Assembly (NCBI GenBank): GCA_017514845.1
Contig: JAFWIM010000112.1
Span: forward strand, 1-63,482
Direction: 5' to 3'
Length of the DNA stretch: 63,482 bases
From: Lachnospiraceae bacterium
GTDB lineage: Bacteria; Bacillota; Clostridia; Lachnospirales; Lachnospiraceae
Program-made: the position numbers and the translations under genes
The notes under the pieces: model-generated
Told to the model about the DNA's origin: nothing
The model's input: only the letters and a program-made list of their open reading frames with translations
The model's database searches: none
Shown: positions 27,982 to 36,428 of the stretch, piece by piece
Layout: each line of letters opens with the position of its first letter
How positions within the stretch are numbered: position 1 is the stretch's first letter

Positions 27982-28020
27982 CGCGTATTAAGACCCTCGT
28001 CACGAGTTTTGCGCGATGAA

Positions 28021-28057
28021 TAATAAAAACCCCCGCGAATGCGGGGGTTATTTATTG
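28021..28057. terminator. Bidirectional terminator between gerW and rpmB
   Basis: Stem AACCCCCGC-GAAT-GCGGGGGTT (9 bp) flanked by A/T-rich tracts on both sides, between two convergent genes. Confidence 0.88.
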
Positions 28058-28077
28058 TCAGTTAATGAGAAAAGCGA

Positions 28078-28263
28078 TCAGGCTCTCTCTACCTTGCCGG
28101 ATCTGAGGCAGCTAGTGCATACATATGCATGCTTTGCAGCACCGTTCTCCATGATTCTTACTCTCTTGATATTGGATTTCCACATATGGTTAGATCTTCT
28201 ATGAGAATGGCTCACTTTAATTCCGAAGTGAGCTCCCTTTCCGCAAACAGAGCAAACAGCCAT
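28078..28263 (-). CDS. rpmB: 50S ribosomal protein L28
   Basis: 61-residue large-subunit protein. The sequence starts MAVCSVCGKG and keeps CTSCLRSGKV near the end, so it is the zinc-binding (C+) form with two CxxC pairs. The ATG at 28263 follows AAGGAGGTG; the open frame reaches further upstream but the 5' part is UTR. Its upstream region carries a perfect inverted repeat over the promoter. Confidence 0.95.
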   Translation of the reverse strand: MAVCSVCGKGAHFGIKVSHSHRRSNHMWKSNIKRVRIMENGAAKHAYVCTSCLRSGKVERA

Positions 28264-28280
28264 CAATAACACCTCCTTAC

Positions 28281-28323
28281 GATAGAATAAGGCCTTATGG
28301 CCTGCAACGAGAGTTATTCTATC
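28281..28323 (-). promoter_or_regulatory. Perfect 10-bp inverted repeat over the rpmB promoter
   Basis: GATAGAATAA (28281-28290) and TTATTCTATC (28314-28323) flank 23 bases that include a GGCC-ATAA-GGCC mini-hairpin. On the minus strand the distal arm contains the -10 box TAGAAT and the proximal arm abuts the Shine-Dalgarno. Operator-like; no known factor recognised. Confidence 0.55.
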
Positions 28324-28345
28324 ATAAACCACCAAACCGTTTCAA
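28316..28345 (-). promoter_or_regulatory. rpmB promoter
   Basis: On the minus strand TTGAAA (28340-28345), 18-base spacer, TAGAAT (28316-28321), about 53 bases before the ATG. Confidence 0.65.
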
Positions 28346-28491
28346 GTGTTTTATTATATTTATAAAGAAATATTTTCTGCGATTTCATCGCCTCCGGGCC
28401 TGATAATTTTGCGTGCTGTCGCCTATTCCGCTATGAAGAGTGCATTTATTGTATCTTAGTTAAATTTAAGTTAAATTTTTTCGAAAAAACG

Positions 28492-28521
28492 TTACAAAAC
28501 GATTACTAAATCTGTTATTAT
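28492..28521 (+). promoter_or_regulatory. Promoter candidate for the dockerin protein gene
   Basis: TTACAA (28492-28497), 18-base spacer, TATTAT (28516-28521). It follows an A/T-rich tract with two GTTAAATTT units around 28459-28480. The 298 bases between rpmB and this gene hold only these divergent promoters. Confidence 0.5.
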
Positions 28522-28561
28522 AAGGATCGTGTCGCAAACAAATATCGGGGATGAAATAATT

Positions 28562-31102
28562 ATGAAAGGAGATGATGATTCAATTACTAAAAGGTGTATT
28601 TGGTTTACTCTGATCTGCGGGACAATTTTCGCATTAAGCGCTAATCCTGTTTTCGCGGATTCAGAACAGGTGGCAGAAGGAGAATATGAAGGGGTCTCTA
28701 CTGCCAATGAAGTATCTTCTGAGAGCGTTTCCGCAATAGAGGAGAATTACTCATTTTCTGACACACAAGAGCAGGATGAAAATGAGGAGAAAGATGACAT
28801 ATTCGTAATAACAATGGACGAACTTCTTTGTAGCGAGAGTAATACGGAATCCGACCGGGAAAAGGCGGACAGCGATGCGAGCGATGCCCGGGACGGGGAT
28901 GGATCCGATCAGTCCACGGACGAACGGTCCGAGACTTCAGATGATACTTCATCCGACGAATGTGTTGCAACAGATAATACAGTATTAACTGATTTCAACG
29001 AGGTGACTGAACCTTATGAAATTGACGGTTATTCTGGCACGACCAAATCATCCTGTGATATCGAAGTGGACGGCGATAAAGTTCCGACCGAATCAACTGA
29101 CACAACAACTGACAAAGCTGAAGATTCAAACAGCGAGACAGATCTGCTTCCCGTAGTCACGGAAGATATCCCGGCGGACGCAGAGACCTGTGATATTCAA
29201 CTGAACGAACAGGCCGCGGGCGTCGAGGCAGACCTCGTTTCCTTAGACGAAAGTATTGTCGGGGCGACCACATTAAAGACATTCTATAATGTCGTTACTG
29301 ATTTCAAAGCAAACGGCAATGACGGCACAGCTGACGAGGGGACACTCAGGCAGGCTCTGTACGAGGCCGGCAGGGCAGGGCAGTACTTCCAGCAGATGAT
29401 AGAAGTCTTTGTTCCCAAAGGAACATACCACCTTCGGGATTCGCTGTTCATATTTTCTAACATCTGGCTTCATCTGGCCGATGGAGCTGTGATGTACCGG
29501 GATGACCCATCTAAGCTCATGCTTCTCGGAGTTTACCTGGATCCGAACGGAAATATTGTTCATTCTGAGAAATGTAAAGTCGGCGGATATAATCAGATCA
29601 AAAACGTGAAGATATCCGGCGGAGAGTGGAACGGAGGTGTAAAATCCACTGACGTATACAAAAACAAGTACAGTGAGATGGAGATTGTCTTCCGTCACGG
29701 CGAAAATATCACGATAGAGAATACAACGATCGGCAACGACACCGCCATTCACAGTGTGAATTTTGACGGATGCAGGAATCTGACGATCAACAACGTGAAT
29801 TTCGTCAACCACTATAAATATCAGGGCCAAGACTCATCGTATTACGCCAATGGCTCAAAGACATCCAATGATTCCTTTGCCTACAAGGAAGCACTGCACA
29901 CAGATTATCTGTCAGCGGGCGATTCGGCATCGAACGCAAAGCCGGTCGAGAATCTGGGGATGTCGAACGTTCTGGTAACGAACTGCACGTTCCAGAACGT
30001 AGTATCGGGCGTAGGCACTCACCATGTCTACAACGGCATCTATGCCGACAGCTACAAAATCGTGGGATGTACTTTCCGCGATATACCGTACATATGCATC
30101 AACGCCAGAAACTTCCGTGATTTTGTGTGCAAGGAGAATACCGCGTCGGGCGTGAACTGCTTCCTCCAGGGAGTAAACCTTTATGCCTTAAAGAACGGGG
30201 CTGCGTATATTATCGACAACACAATTAACGGAAAGAAGTTCAGCGGCACACAGCCTTATGCCGCAATCGAGATCAGGGATAACAGCAATGTTCTGGTCAT
30301 GAACAACACCTTCGGAAATATTCAGACGGACGGTGTAGTGCTGTACGTGAACGGACAGAATTACCGCACGTCGGGATACAGGATGAAAGCGGATGTCATG
30401 CAGAATCTTTTCTATGACGGAGTCGGAAAAGTGGGCGGAAACGCGGATTACGCGGCAATACGAGCCCTGTCCGGTGTCATGCTCACGACATGGAAAAATA
30501 AGATATTCCTGAGCTCATCCGGTTCATCCCGCTCATACGGAATCTATCTGAACAGCTGCTCGGACAACTGCAAGCTCTCGACGGATTATATAAGCGGCGC
30601 CACCACGGGGATATATGCCAACACACTGAACAACCTCATCATCAAGCAGAGTGAGGTCCTCAAGTCAAGACAGACCGGGATCTATGCATCCAACATTAAC
30701 GGACTCCTCCTGACCGGCACAAAAATCCTCTGCGGACTTGGCAACGGACTGCATATTACGGGATCGAAAAATGTCAGCAATGTAAACAGTCTCTCATTAT
30801 GGAACAGCGGCAAGGACCTTCTCCTGATGAATCTGTACGATGTGAGGAATGTATCTTCATTTGCATCCTTCATGGCTACAACGACTGTTACATCCGGCAT
30901 AAAACTTCCATGCATCTACTACAAGGCGGGAGACATTAATTTCGATGGCCAGACGAATCGGGCTGATTATGACCTTCTTATGCGCATGCTGGGAAATAAA
31001 GAAGCCCTTACTCCGGCCGAAATGTATATCGCTGATATGAATAAGGACAATGTTGTGGATCAGAGGGATGCGGCGTTTCTTCGAGCCGATCTTCGCATCT
31101 GA
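28562..31102 (+). CDS. Secreted beta-helix protein with C-terminal type I dockerin
   Basis: 846 residues. A signal peptide (KR, then CIWFTLICGTIFALSANPVFA, cleavage after residue 32) is followed by a 180-residue acidic, Ser/Thr/Asp/Glu-rich linker, then a right-handed parallel beta-helix (about 230-785) with many N-x-T/V-N-N-type rungs, and a dockerin (about 789-846) with two calcium loops, GDINFDGQTNRAD and ADMNKDNVVDQRD. The beta-helix fold suggests a pectate- or uronan-type lyase or polysaccharide hydrolase, but no catalytic triad could be assigned. The dockerin implies docking to a cohesin scaffold, none of which is in the window. ATG 28562 is chosen over GTG 28529. Confidence 0.85.
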   Translation: MKGDDDSITKRCIWFTLICGTIFALSANPVFADSEQVAEGEYEGVSTANEVSSESVSAIEENYSFSDTQEQDENEEKDDIFVITMDELLCSESNTESDREKADSDASDARDGDGSDQSTDERSETSDDTSSDECVATDNTVLTDFNEVTEPYEIDGYSGTTKSSCDIEVDGDKVPTESTDTTTDKAEDSNSETDLLPVVTEDIPADAETCDIQLNEQAAGVEADLVSLDESIVGATTLKTFYNVVTDFKANGNDGTADEGTLRQALYEAGRAGQYFQQMIEVFVPKGTYHLRDSLFIFSNIWLHLADGAVMYRDDPSKLMLLGVYLDPNGNIVHSEKCKVGGYNQIKNVKISGGEWNGGVKSTDVYKNKYSEMEIVFRHGENITIENTTIGNDTAIHSVNFDGCRNLTINNVNFVNHYKYQGQDSSYYANGSKTSNDSFAYKEALHTDYLSAGDSASNAKPVENLGMSNVLVTNCTFQNVVSGVGTHHVYNGIYADSYKIVGCTFRDIPYICINARNFRDFVCKENTASGVNCFLQGVNLYALKNGAAYIIDNTINGKKFSGTQPYAAIEIRDNSNVLVMNNTFGNIQTDGVVLYVNGQNYRTSGYRMKADVMQNLFYDGVGKVGGNADYAAIRALSGVMLTTWKNKIFLSSSGSSRSYGIYLNSCSDNCKLSTDYISGATTGIYANTLNNLIIKQSEVLKSRQTGIYASNINGLLLTGTKILCGLGNGLHITGSKNVSNVNSLSLWNSGKDLLLMNLYDVRNVSSFASFMATTTVTSGIKLPCIYYKAGDINFDGQTNRADYDLLMRMLGNKEALTPAEMYIADMNKDNVVDQRDAAFLRADLRI

Positions 31103-31158
31103 AAAAAGACCTGCATAATGAAGACCTTCGGACCATTATGTCCGATGTTCACACGAGG

Positions 31159-31192
31159 CTGCCTCACTGCACAAGTGAGGCAGTTTTATTTA
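31159..31192 (+). terminator. Intrinsic terminator of the dockerin gene
   Basis: Perfect 10-bp stem CTGCCTCACT / AGTGAGGCAG with loop GCACA and TTTTATTT. Confidence 0.92.
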
Positions 31193-31196
31193 CATC

Positions 31197-31225
31197 TTTC
31201 TTTTTTACAGCAAAGCGTATATAAT
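31197..31225 (+). promoter_or_regulatory. Promoter candidate for the Asp23/YloV/recG run
   Basis: TTTCTT (31197-31202), 17-base spacer, TATAAT (31220-31225); the -10 box is perfect, the -35 weak. Confidence 0.5.
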
Positions 31226-31296
31226 ACCAGTGATAATAGTCTGAAAAACTGTTCAGGAAAGGGATATTTAATCCGCGAATACAATGGAGGTCATTT

Positions 31297-31653
31297 ATGA
31301 AAGGACGCCTGAATTCTGAGTATGGACAGATCACGATAAGCTCAGATGTAATAGCAACCTACGCAGGTTCCGTCGCAGTCGGCTGCTTCGGAATCGTCGG
31401 TATGGCAGCCTACAGTGTAAAAGACGGTCTGTTCCATCTGCTCAAGAAGGACAGCCTGAAATACGGAATTAACGTTAAAATCGAAGAGAATAAGATTTCA
31501 CTTGTTATCCACTGCATCGTCTCTTACGGTGTCAGCATCCCGACTATCACTGAGAATCTCGTCGAAGCGTTAAAGTACAAGCTCGAGCAATTTACCGGCA
31601 TGAAGGTAGAAAACGTTGAAATCCTCGTTGAGGGTATACGCGTAATCGATTGA
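31297..31653 (+). CDS. Asp23/Gls24 family protein (YloU-like)
   Basis: 118-residue envelope-stress-type protein. GQITISSDVIATYAGSVAVGCFGIVGM and the C-terminal KVENVEILVEGIRVI fit the Asp23 family. Always upstream of the DAK2-type fatty acid kinase gene yloV/fakA in Firmicutes, as here, with 25 bases between them. Membrane-adjacent scaffold role in S. aureus; role here not shown. Confidence 0.92.
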   Translation: MKGRLNSEYGQITISSDVIATYAGSVAVGCFGIVGMAAYSVKDGLFHLLKKDSLKYGINVKIEENKISLVIHCIVSYGVSIPTITENLVEALKYKLEQFTGMKVENVEILVEGIRVID

Positions 31654-31678
31654 ATGAAGGGGGAAGAGGTAGATTAAC

Positions 31679-33367
31679 ATGAGTGTGAATACAATTGATG
31701 CTTCGCTGCTGCGCAAGTGTTTCCTTGCGGGTGCCAAGAATCTTGAAATCAAAAAAGAGTGGATCAACGAGCTGAATGTCTTCCCGGTTCCCGACGGAGA
31801 CACCGGCACGAACATGACCCTGACGATCATGTCCGCTGCCAATGAAGTCAGCGCTCTCCCTGATGCCGATATAGATCAGATCGCAAAGGCCATCTCATCC
31901 GGTTCACTGCGCGGCGCGCGCGGCAACTCCGGCGTCATTCTCTCGCAGCTCCTCAGAGGCTTCACAAAAGCCATCAGAGATTCGAAGGAAATCGACGGAA
32001 ATATGATCGCCGATTCATTCCAGAAAGCTGTCGAGACAGCCTACAAGGCTGTCATGAAGCCGAAGGAGGGCACGATCCTCACTGTAGCCAAGGCTGTAGC
32101 CCAGGCAGCAGTCGACTATGAGAACAAAGAAGAACTCGGAGATATGCTCACCGCATGTGTACAGGCCGGCGATGAGGCTCTGGCGAGAACGCCCGACCTT
32201 CTCCCGGTCCTAAAGGAAGCGGGAGTCGTCGACTCCGGCGGTCAGGGACTCATGGTCGTTCTCCACGGAGCACTCGATGCCTTCAACGGACTCGAGATCG
32301 ATCTTTATTTCGAAGCTCCGGAGACACATGTAAATATCGCTCCGCAGCCGATCAGCACGGATCACATCGAATTCGGCTACTGTACGGAGTTTATTGTAAA
32401 ACTCGATAATGAAGATGCCTTCACAGAGGAAGAGGAGGAAAATATGAAATCCTATCTCCTCGGTCTCGGTGACAGTCTCGTGTTCGTCGTCGGCGACGGT
32501 ATGGTCAAAGTGCACGTGCACACGAATCATCCGGGACAGGCATTTGAAAAAGGTCTCGAGTACGGCCAGCTGACCCGCATGAAAGTCGACAACATGCGTG
32601 AAGAACATCAGGAGAAGCTGTTCAAAGCAAGTGTCGTCGCCGCTGCCCGGGAAGCTGAGATGCAGGCCAGAGAGGAGGCCGAAAAATCGGCCAAAGAGGC
32701 TCCGCGCAAGGAGAATGCTTTTATCTCTGTCACGATCGGTGACGGTCTCTCGGAAGTATTCAGAGAGCTCGGCGTAGATGTTCTCATCGAGGGCGGACAG
32801 ACCATGAATCCGAGCACGGAGGACATGCTCGCGGCCATCGAGAAGGCACATGCGGAGAATGTATTTATTCTCCCGAACAACAAGAATGTCATCCTTGCAG
32901 CCAATCAGGCACGGGATCTCGTGGAAGACTGCAGCGTATATGTAATACCGACTAAGACAATTCCGCAGGGTATTACGGCTGTCGTGAACTTCGTTCCGGA
33001 GAGATCACCGGAGGAGAATGTCGAGTGCATGACGGAAGAGATTGCAAATGTCAAATCCGGCGAGGTCACTTACGCTGTCCGCGACACAAAGATCGACGGG
33101 ATCGAGATCACGTCCGGCGACATCATGGGCATCGGTGATGACGGTATTCTGGCAGTCGGCGAAGACGTTCCGAGCGTTGTCATGGACATGCTTGACAAAC
33201 TGGTCGATGAGGACTCCGAGCTGATTTCTCTCTATTTCGGAAAAGACTATGAGGAGGAAGCCTGCGAGGAGCTTGCCGAGATCATTCGGAACAAGTATCC
33301 GGACCTTGACGTTGAGGAGAACCCAGGCGGACAGCCGATTTACTATATCGTACTCTCAGTCGAATAA
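31679..33367 (+). CDS. DAK2 domain protein, fatty acid kinase A-like (YloV)
   Basis: 562-residue kinase subunit. The N-terminal DAK2 domain has PDGDTGTNMTLT (metal and ATP site, about residue 37) and SLRGARGNSGVILSQ; the middle domain has GYCTEFIVKL and HVHTNHPG; and the C-terminal domain resembles DegV-associated regions. FakA phosphorylates fatty acids held by a DegV-type FakB; no FakB gene is adjacent. RBS GAGGT precedes ATG. Confidence 0.92.
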   Translation: MSVNTIDASLLRKCFLAGAKNLEIKKEWINELNVFPVPDGDTGTNMTLTIMSAANEVSALPDADIDQIAKAISSGSLRGARGNSGVILSQLLRGFTKAIRDSKEIDGNMIADSFQKAVETAYKAVMKPKEGTILTVAKAVAQAAVDYENKEELGDMLTACVQAGDEALARTPDLLPVLKEAGVVDSGGQGLMVVLHGALDAFNGLEIDLYFEAPETHVNIAPQPISTDHIEFGYCTEFIVKLDNEDAFTEEEEENMKSYLLGLGDSLVFVVGDGMVKVHVHTNHPGQAFEKGLEYGQLTRMKVDNMREEHQEKLFKASVVAAAREAEMQAREEAEKSAKEAPRKENAFISVTIGDGLSEVFRELGVDVLIEGGQTMNPSTEDMLAAIEKAHAENVFILPNNKNVILAANQARDLVEDCSVYVIPTKTIPQGITAVVNFVPERSPEENVECMTEEIANVKSGEVTYAVRDTKIDGIEITSGDIMGIGDDGILAVGEDVPSVVMDMLDKLVDEDSELISLYFGKDYEEEACEELAEIIRNKYPDLDVEENPGGQPIYYIVLSVE

Positions 33368-33456
33368 AAAAGGCTTGCGACCCTGCACTGGGATTTCGCA
33401 TTCTCATTGACCTAAAGAAGAGTCATCGTACGGATAATTCGACACTTAACTATCAC

Positions 33457-33495
33457 GGGGCTTACGCGTTTTGCGAAAGCCCCTTATATCATTTT
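33457..33495 (+). terminator. Hairpin between yloV and recG
   Basis: GGGGCTT...AAGCCCC (7 bp, plus an inner CGC/GCG) followed by TTATATCATTTT, so a weak terminator or attenuator; recG begins only 13 bases later. Confidence 0.55.
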
Positions 33496-33507
33496 CAGGA
33501 AAACTAT

Positions 33508-35553
33508 ATGGAACTGACAAAAATCAAGGGGATCGGACCAAAGACCGAAAAACTGTTCAATAAACTGGGCGTCTTCACCTGTGAGGACCTCATCCGGTAT
33601 TACCCGGTCCATTATGACGCCTATATGCCTCCCTGCTCCGCGGGCAACGTCATAGTCGGGGCCAAATGCGCCGTTTTGGGAACGATAGCGAAAGCCGTTG
33701 TTGTGCGGCCGACCGGGCGCGTCACGATCTCAACCACAGAGATCGATGACCCGACGGGCAGGATAAGGCTCACCTGGTATAATGCTCCCTACATAAGAAC
33801 TGTGCTGAAACGGGGTGCCGTCTATGTGTTCCGAGGAACCGTATCCCAAAAGGGCGGCGTGAAAATCATGGAACACCCGGAAATCTTTACTCCGGCCCGG
33901 TACAGCGAGAAGCTTGAAACTCTGAACCCTGTCTACGGGCTCACAAAAGGACTTTCGAACAATGCAGTCTCCAAAGCGGTGAAAGCTGCATTTGAACTGA
34001 TCGGACCGGAGGCCGAGTATCTGCCGGAGCAGATCTGCAGGATGAACGATCTCACGGACGAATCGCTCGCAGCTCGCACAGTCCACTTCCCCGGGAACGA
34101 GAAGGATCTATTCGCGGCAAGAAAAAGGATTGCGTTCGACGAATTTTTCTTTTTCATCATGGCTCTCAGGAAAATGAAAGATGCCGAAGGAGATATTCCC
34201 AACGGACATCCGATGAAACGCTGTTGGGCGACAGAGGATATTATTGACAGCCTGCCCTACCGCCTCACAGGAGCTCAGATGCGTGTCTGGCAGGAAATCG
34301 AAGACGATCTCGCGGGAAAGAAGCTCATGTCAAGGCTCGTGCAGGGCGATGTAGGATCCGGAAAGACGATCATCGCTTTTCTGGCAATGGTCATGTGCGC
34401 GGAAAACGGCTATCAGAGCGCTCTGATGGCTCCGACAGAGGTCCTCGCAAGGCAGCATTTCGAAAAATTCGAGAAAATGTGCCAAAGTTCCGGCAATGAA
34501 AAACTCCGGCCGATCCTTCTCACCGGTTCTCTTAAAGCGAAGGAAAAGCGCGAGGTCCAGCAGAAGATCAGGGCAGGAGAAGCCAACATCATCATAGGCA
34601 CGCATGCCCTGATACAGGAAGCCGTGGAATACAGCGATCTTGCCCTTGTCATCACGGATGAACAGCACAGATTCGGTGTTGACCAGAGAAAAGCACTTGC
34701 CGGCGGAATTTCTCCGCCGCATCGGATGGTCATGTCGGCGACGCCGATCCCGCGCACGCTCGGTGTTATTTATTACGGTGACCTCGATATCTCGATCATC
34801 GACGAGCTGCCCGCCCGCAGGCTGCCCATAAAGAACTGTGTTGTGGACAACAGCTGGCGCGATAAGGCCATGCGGTTCATTAAGAGGGAAGTGGACGCGG
34901 GACATCAGGCCTATATCATTTGCCCCATGATCGAGGCGAGTGAAGGACTCGATGTGGAGAACGTCATCGATTATACGAAGAACCTGAAAAAGGAATTTCC
35001 GGAATACGGAATAGCGATGCTTCACGGCCGCATGAAACCGGCTGAAAAGAATAAGATCATGGAGGACTTCGCCGACCGCAAAATCCAGATCCTGGTCTCG
35101 ACGACCGTGGTGGAGGTCGGTGTGGACGTCCCGAACGCGACCGTCATCATGATAGAAAATGCAGAGCGATTCGGACTTGCGGCTCTTCACCAGCTGAGAG
35201 GACGTGTAGGCCGCGGTGACGCACAGTCCTACGCCATTTTCATGTCCGGTCAGGAGAGCGCGGATATCCGGCAGAGGCTTGATATCCTGAACCGGAGCAA
35301 TGACGGCTTCGAGATCGCTGAAAAGGATTTTGAGCTTAGAGGACCGGGAGATCTTCTCGGGATCCGTCAGAGCGGCGATGCGCTCTTTGATGTCGCGGAC
35401 CTGCTGCGGGACAGAGATGTACTCGCGAAAGCGGGAGAGATCGCGGCGGTCATCATGCACGATGATCCCGCCCAGATCTCTGAGACTTATTCTGTCCTCC
35501 GTACCAGGTTAAACGCTTATATGTCAAAGGAAAGTGTCAATCTGATACTGTAG
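33508..35553 (+). CDS. recG: ATP-dependent DNA helicase RecG
   Basis: 681-residue fork-reversal helicase. The N-terminal wedge/OB-fold (about 1-230) is followed by two RecA-like lobes: Walker A GDVGSGKT (about 277), DEQH box TDEQHRFGVDQR, motif III MSATPIPRTL, and motif VI QLRGRVGRG with the RecG-specific RSNDGFEIAEKDFELRGPGDLLG. Complete and normal length. Confidence 0.97.
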   Translation: MELTKIKGIGPKTEKLFNKLGVFTCEDLIRYYPVHYDAYMPPCSAGNVIVGAKCAVLGTIAKAVVVRPTGRVTISTTEIDDPTGRIRLTWYNAPYIRTVLKRGAVYVFRGTVSQKGGVKIMEHPEIFTPARYSEKLETLNPVYGLTKGLSNNAVSKAVKAAFELIGPEAEYLPEQICRMNDLTDESLAARTVHFPGNEKDLFAARKRIAFDEFFFFIMALRKMKDAEGDIPNGHPMKRCWATEDIIDSLPYRLTGAQMRVWQEIEDDLAGKKLMSRLVQGDVGSGKTIIAFLAMVMCAENGYQSALMAPTEVLARQHFEKFEKMCQSSGNEKLRPILLTGSLKAKEKREVQQKIRAGEANIIIGTHALIQEAVEYSDLALVITDEQHRFGVDQRKALAGGISPPHRMVMSATPIPRTLGVIYYGDLDISIIDELPARRLPIKNCVVDNSWRDKAMRFIKREVDAGHQAYIICPMIEASEGLDVENVIDYTKNLKKEFPEYGIAMLHGRMKPAEKNKIMEDFADRKIQILVSTTVVEVGVDVPNATVIMIENAERFGLAALHQLRGRVGRGDAQSYAIFMSGQESADIRQRLDILNRSNDGFEIAEKDFELRGPGDLLGIRQSGDALFDVADLLRDRDVLAKAGEIAAVIMHDDPAQISETYSVLRTRLNAYMSKESVNLIL

Positions 35554-35567
35554 TCTGTACGCGGGGG

Positions 35568-35758
35568 TTCTCAGACGGGCTGCCTGAAGGCCAGGATCCG
35601 GCACCTGCATCATCTTCATCGAAAAACGTATATCCTCCTCTGCGAGCTTAAAAAATGCTGTCGCATTTTCTGATCTCTCGGTCGGATATACAATGTTTTT
35701 CTCACGAAGATGAATGCCGGATGCCGAATGCGATGTCAACGTGCAGCCCGGCCGAACT
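35568..35758 (+). repeat. Dispersed nested-inverted-repeat element, copy A
   Basis: Intergenic element after recG. In order: outer repeat with CAGACGGGCTGC (35572-35584), inner repeat CATCTTCATCGAAAAAC (35611-35627), conserved GAGCTTAAAAAATGC hairpin module (AAAATGC-TGTC-GCATTTT), CGGTCGGA (35679-35686) plus CAATG, inner repeat GTTTTTCTCACGAAGATG (35695-35712), and outer repeat GCAGCCCGGCCGAACT (35743-35758). Same module order as copy B on the opposite strand. Confidence 0.7.
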
Positions 35759-35920
35759 TCAATTCACTTCTCGCTATTTTTTTCTCGCAAAGACGAAAAC
35801 CAGGATAACGAAAACGAACCCGGGAGAGGTGGCCGGACCCCTGATTTTCCCGGTATTTGCAGACAATTCAGGCATTCGGTCACACGTCATAGCTAAAAAT
35901 AACAAATTTTTATAAACTTA
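35759..35920. other. Intergenic segment with no gene recognised
   Basis: Mixed-composition DNA between element A and the mgsA promoter. Frames over it are short and match nothing I know; no RNA gene seen. Confidence 0.5.
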
Positions 35921-35949
35921 TTGTACTTTTTTGGGTATTTTGCTATAAT
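35921..35949 (+). promoter_or_regulatory. Sigma-A-type promoter of mgsA
   Basis: TTGTAC (35921-35926), 17-base spacer, TATAAT (35944-35949), in an A/T-rich tract 53 bases before the ATG. Confidence 0.75.
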
Positions 35950-36002
35950 TATAATAACTTTAAGCTATATCTTCCTGTTTCTTTTTAATTAAGGAGAGTC
36001 AC

Positions 36003-36413
36003 ATGAACATTGGAATGATCGCACATAACAGCAAAAAAACCCTTATGGAAGATTTCGCAATTGCTTACAAGGGCATTCTTTCCCGCCATGATATATACGC
36101 AACAGGAACTACCGGACGCCGCATTGAAGACGCCACGAACCTGAGAATCCATAAATTTCTCCCGGGTGCCATCGGAGGTGACAAGCAGTTTTCCGAGATG
36201 ATCGAGAGAAACGCAATGGATATGGTCATATTGTTCTACAATCCCAGCATGATCGATCCGAAGGAGCCGGATGTCTGGAAAATCATTACGGCCTGCGACA
36301 GGAACAATATTCCGGTCGCATCAAACATTGCGACCGCTGAGCTGATGGTCCTCGGACTCGGACGAGGAGACCTCGACTGGCGTCTCACGATGCAGAGCAG
36401 TGACATTGTTTGA
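36003..36413 (+). CDS. mgsA: Methylglyoxal synthase homologue with altered active site
   Basis: 136-residue protein with the MGS fold markers YATGTTGRR, GGDKQ and NNIPVASNIATAEL. MGS turns dihydroxyacetone phosphate into methylglyoxal. By alignment from memory with the E. coli enzyme, catalytic Asp71 and Asp101 are kept (D60, D90), and His19 is kept (H8), but Asp20, Asp91 and His98 appear as N9, N80 and K87. So it may be slow, altered or inactive. Start ATG after TAAGGAGAG. Followed closely by rsmD. Confidence 0.8.
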   Translation: MNIGMIAHNSKKTLMEDFAIAYKGILSRHDIYATGTTGRRIEDATNLRIHKFLPGAIGGDKQFSEMIERNAMDMVILFYNPSMIDPKEPDVWKIITACDRNNIPVASNIATAELMVLGLGRGDLDWRLTMQSSDIV

Positions 36414-36428
36414 CCGGAGGACGCATAC

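Noticed and set aside
28016..28204. 62-residue plus-strand frame at the gerW-rpmB junction
   Set aside because: Contains the bidirectional terminator and lies antisense to rpmB.
31118..31300. 60-residue frame after the dockerin gene
   Set aside because: Runs across the terminator hairpin and ends at the next gene's start.
34330..35460. 376-residue open frame antisense to recG
   Set aside because: Shadow frame in GC-rich coding DNA; recG on the other strand is complete and conserved.
35655..35915. 86-residue frame in the recG-mgsA gap
   Set aside because: Lies over repeat element A; no ribosome binding site, no family.
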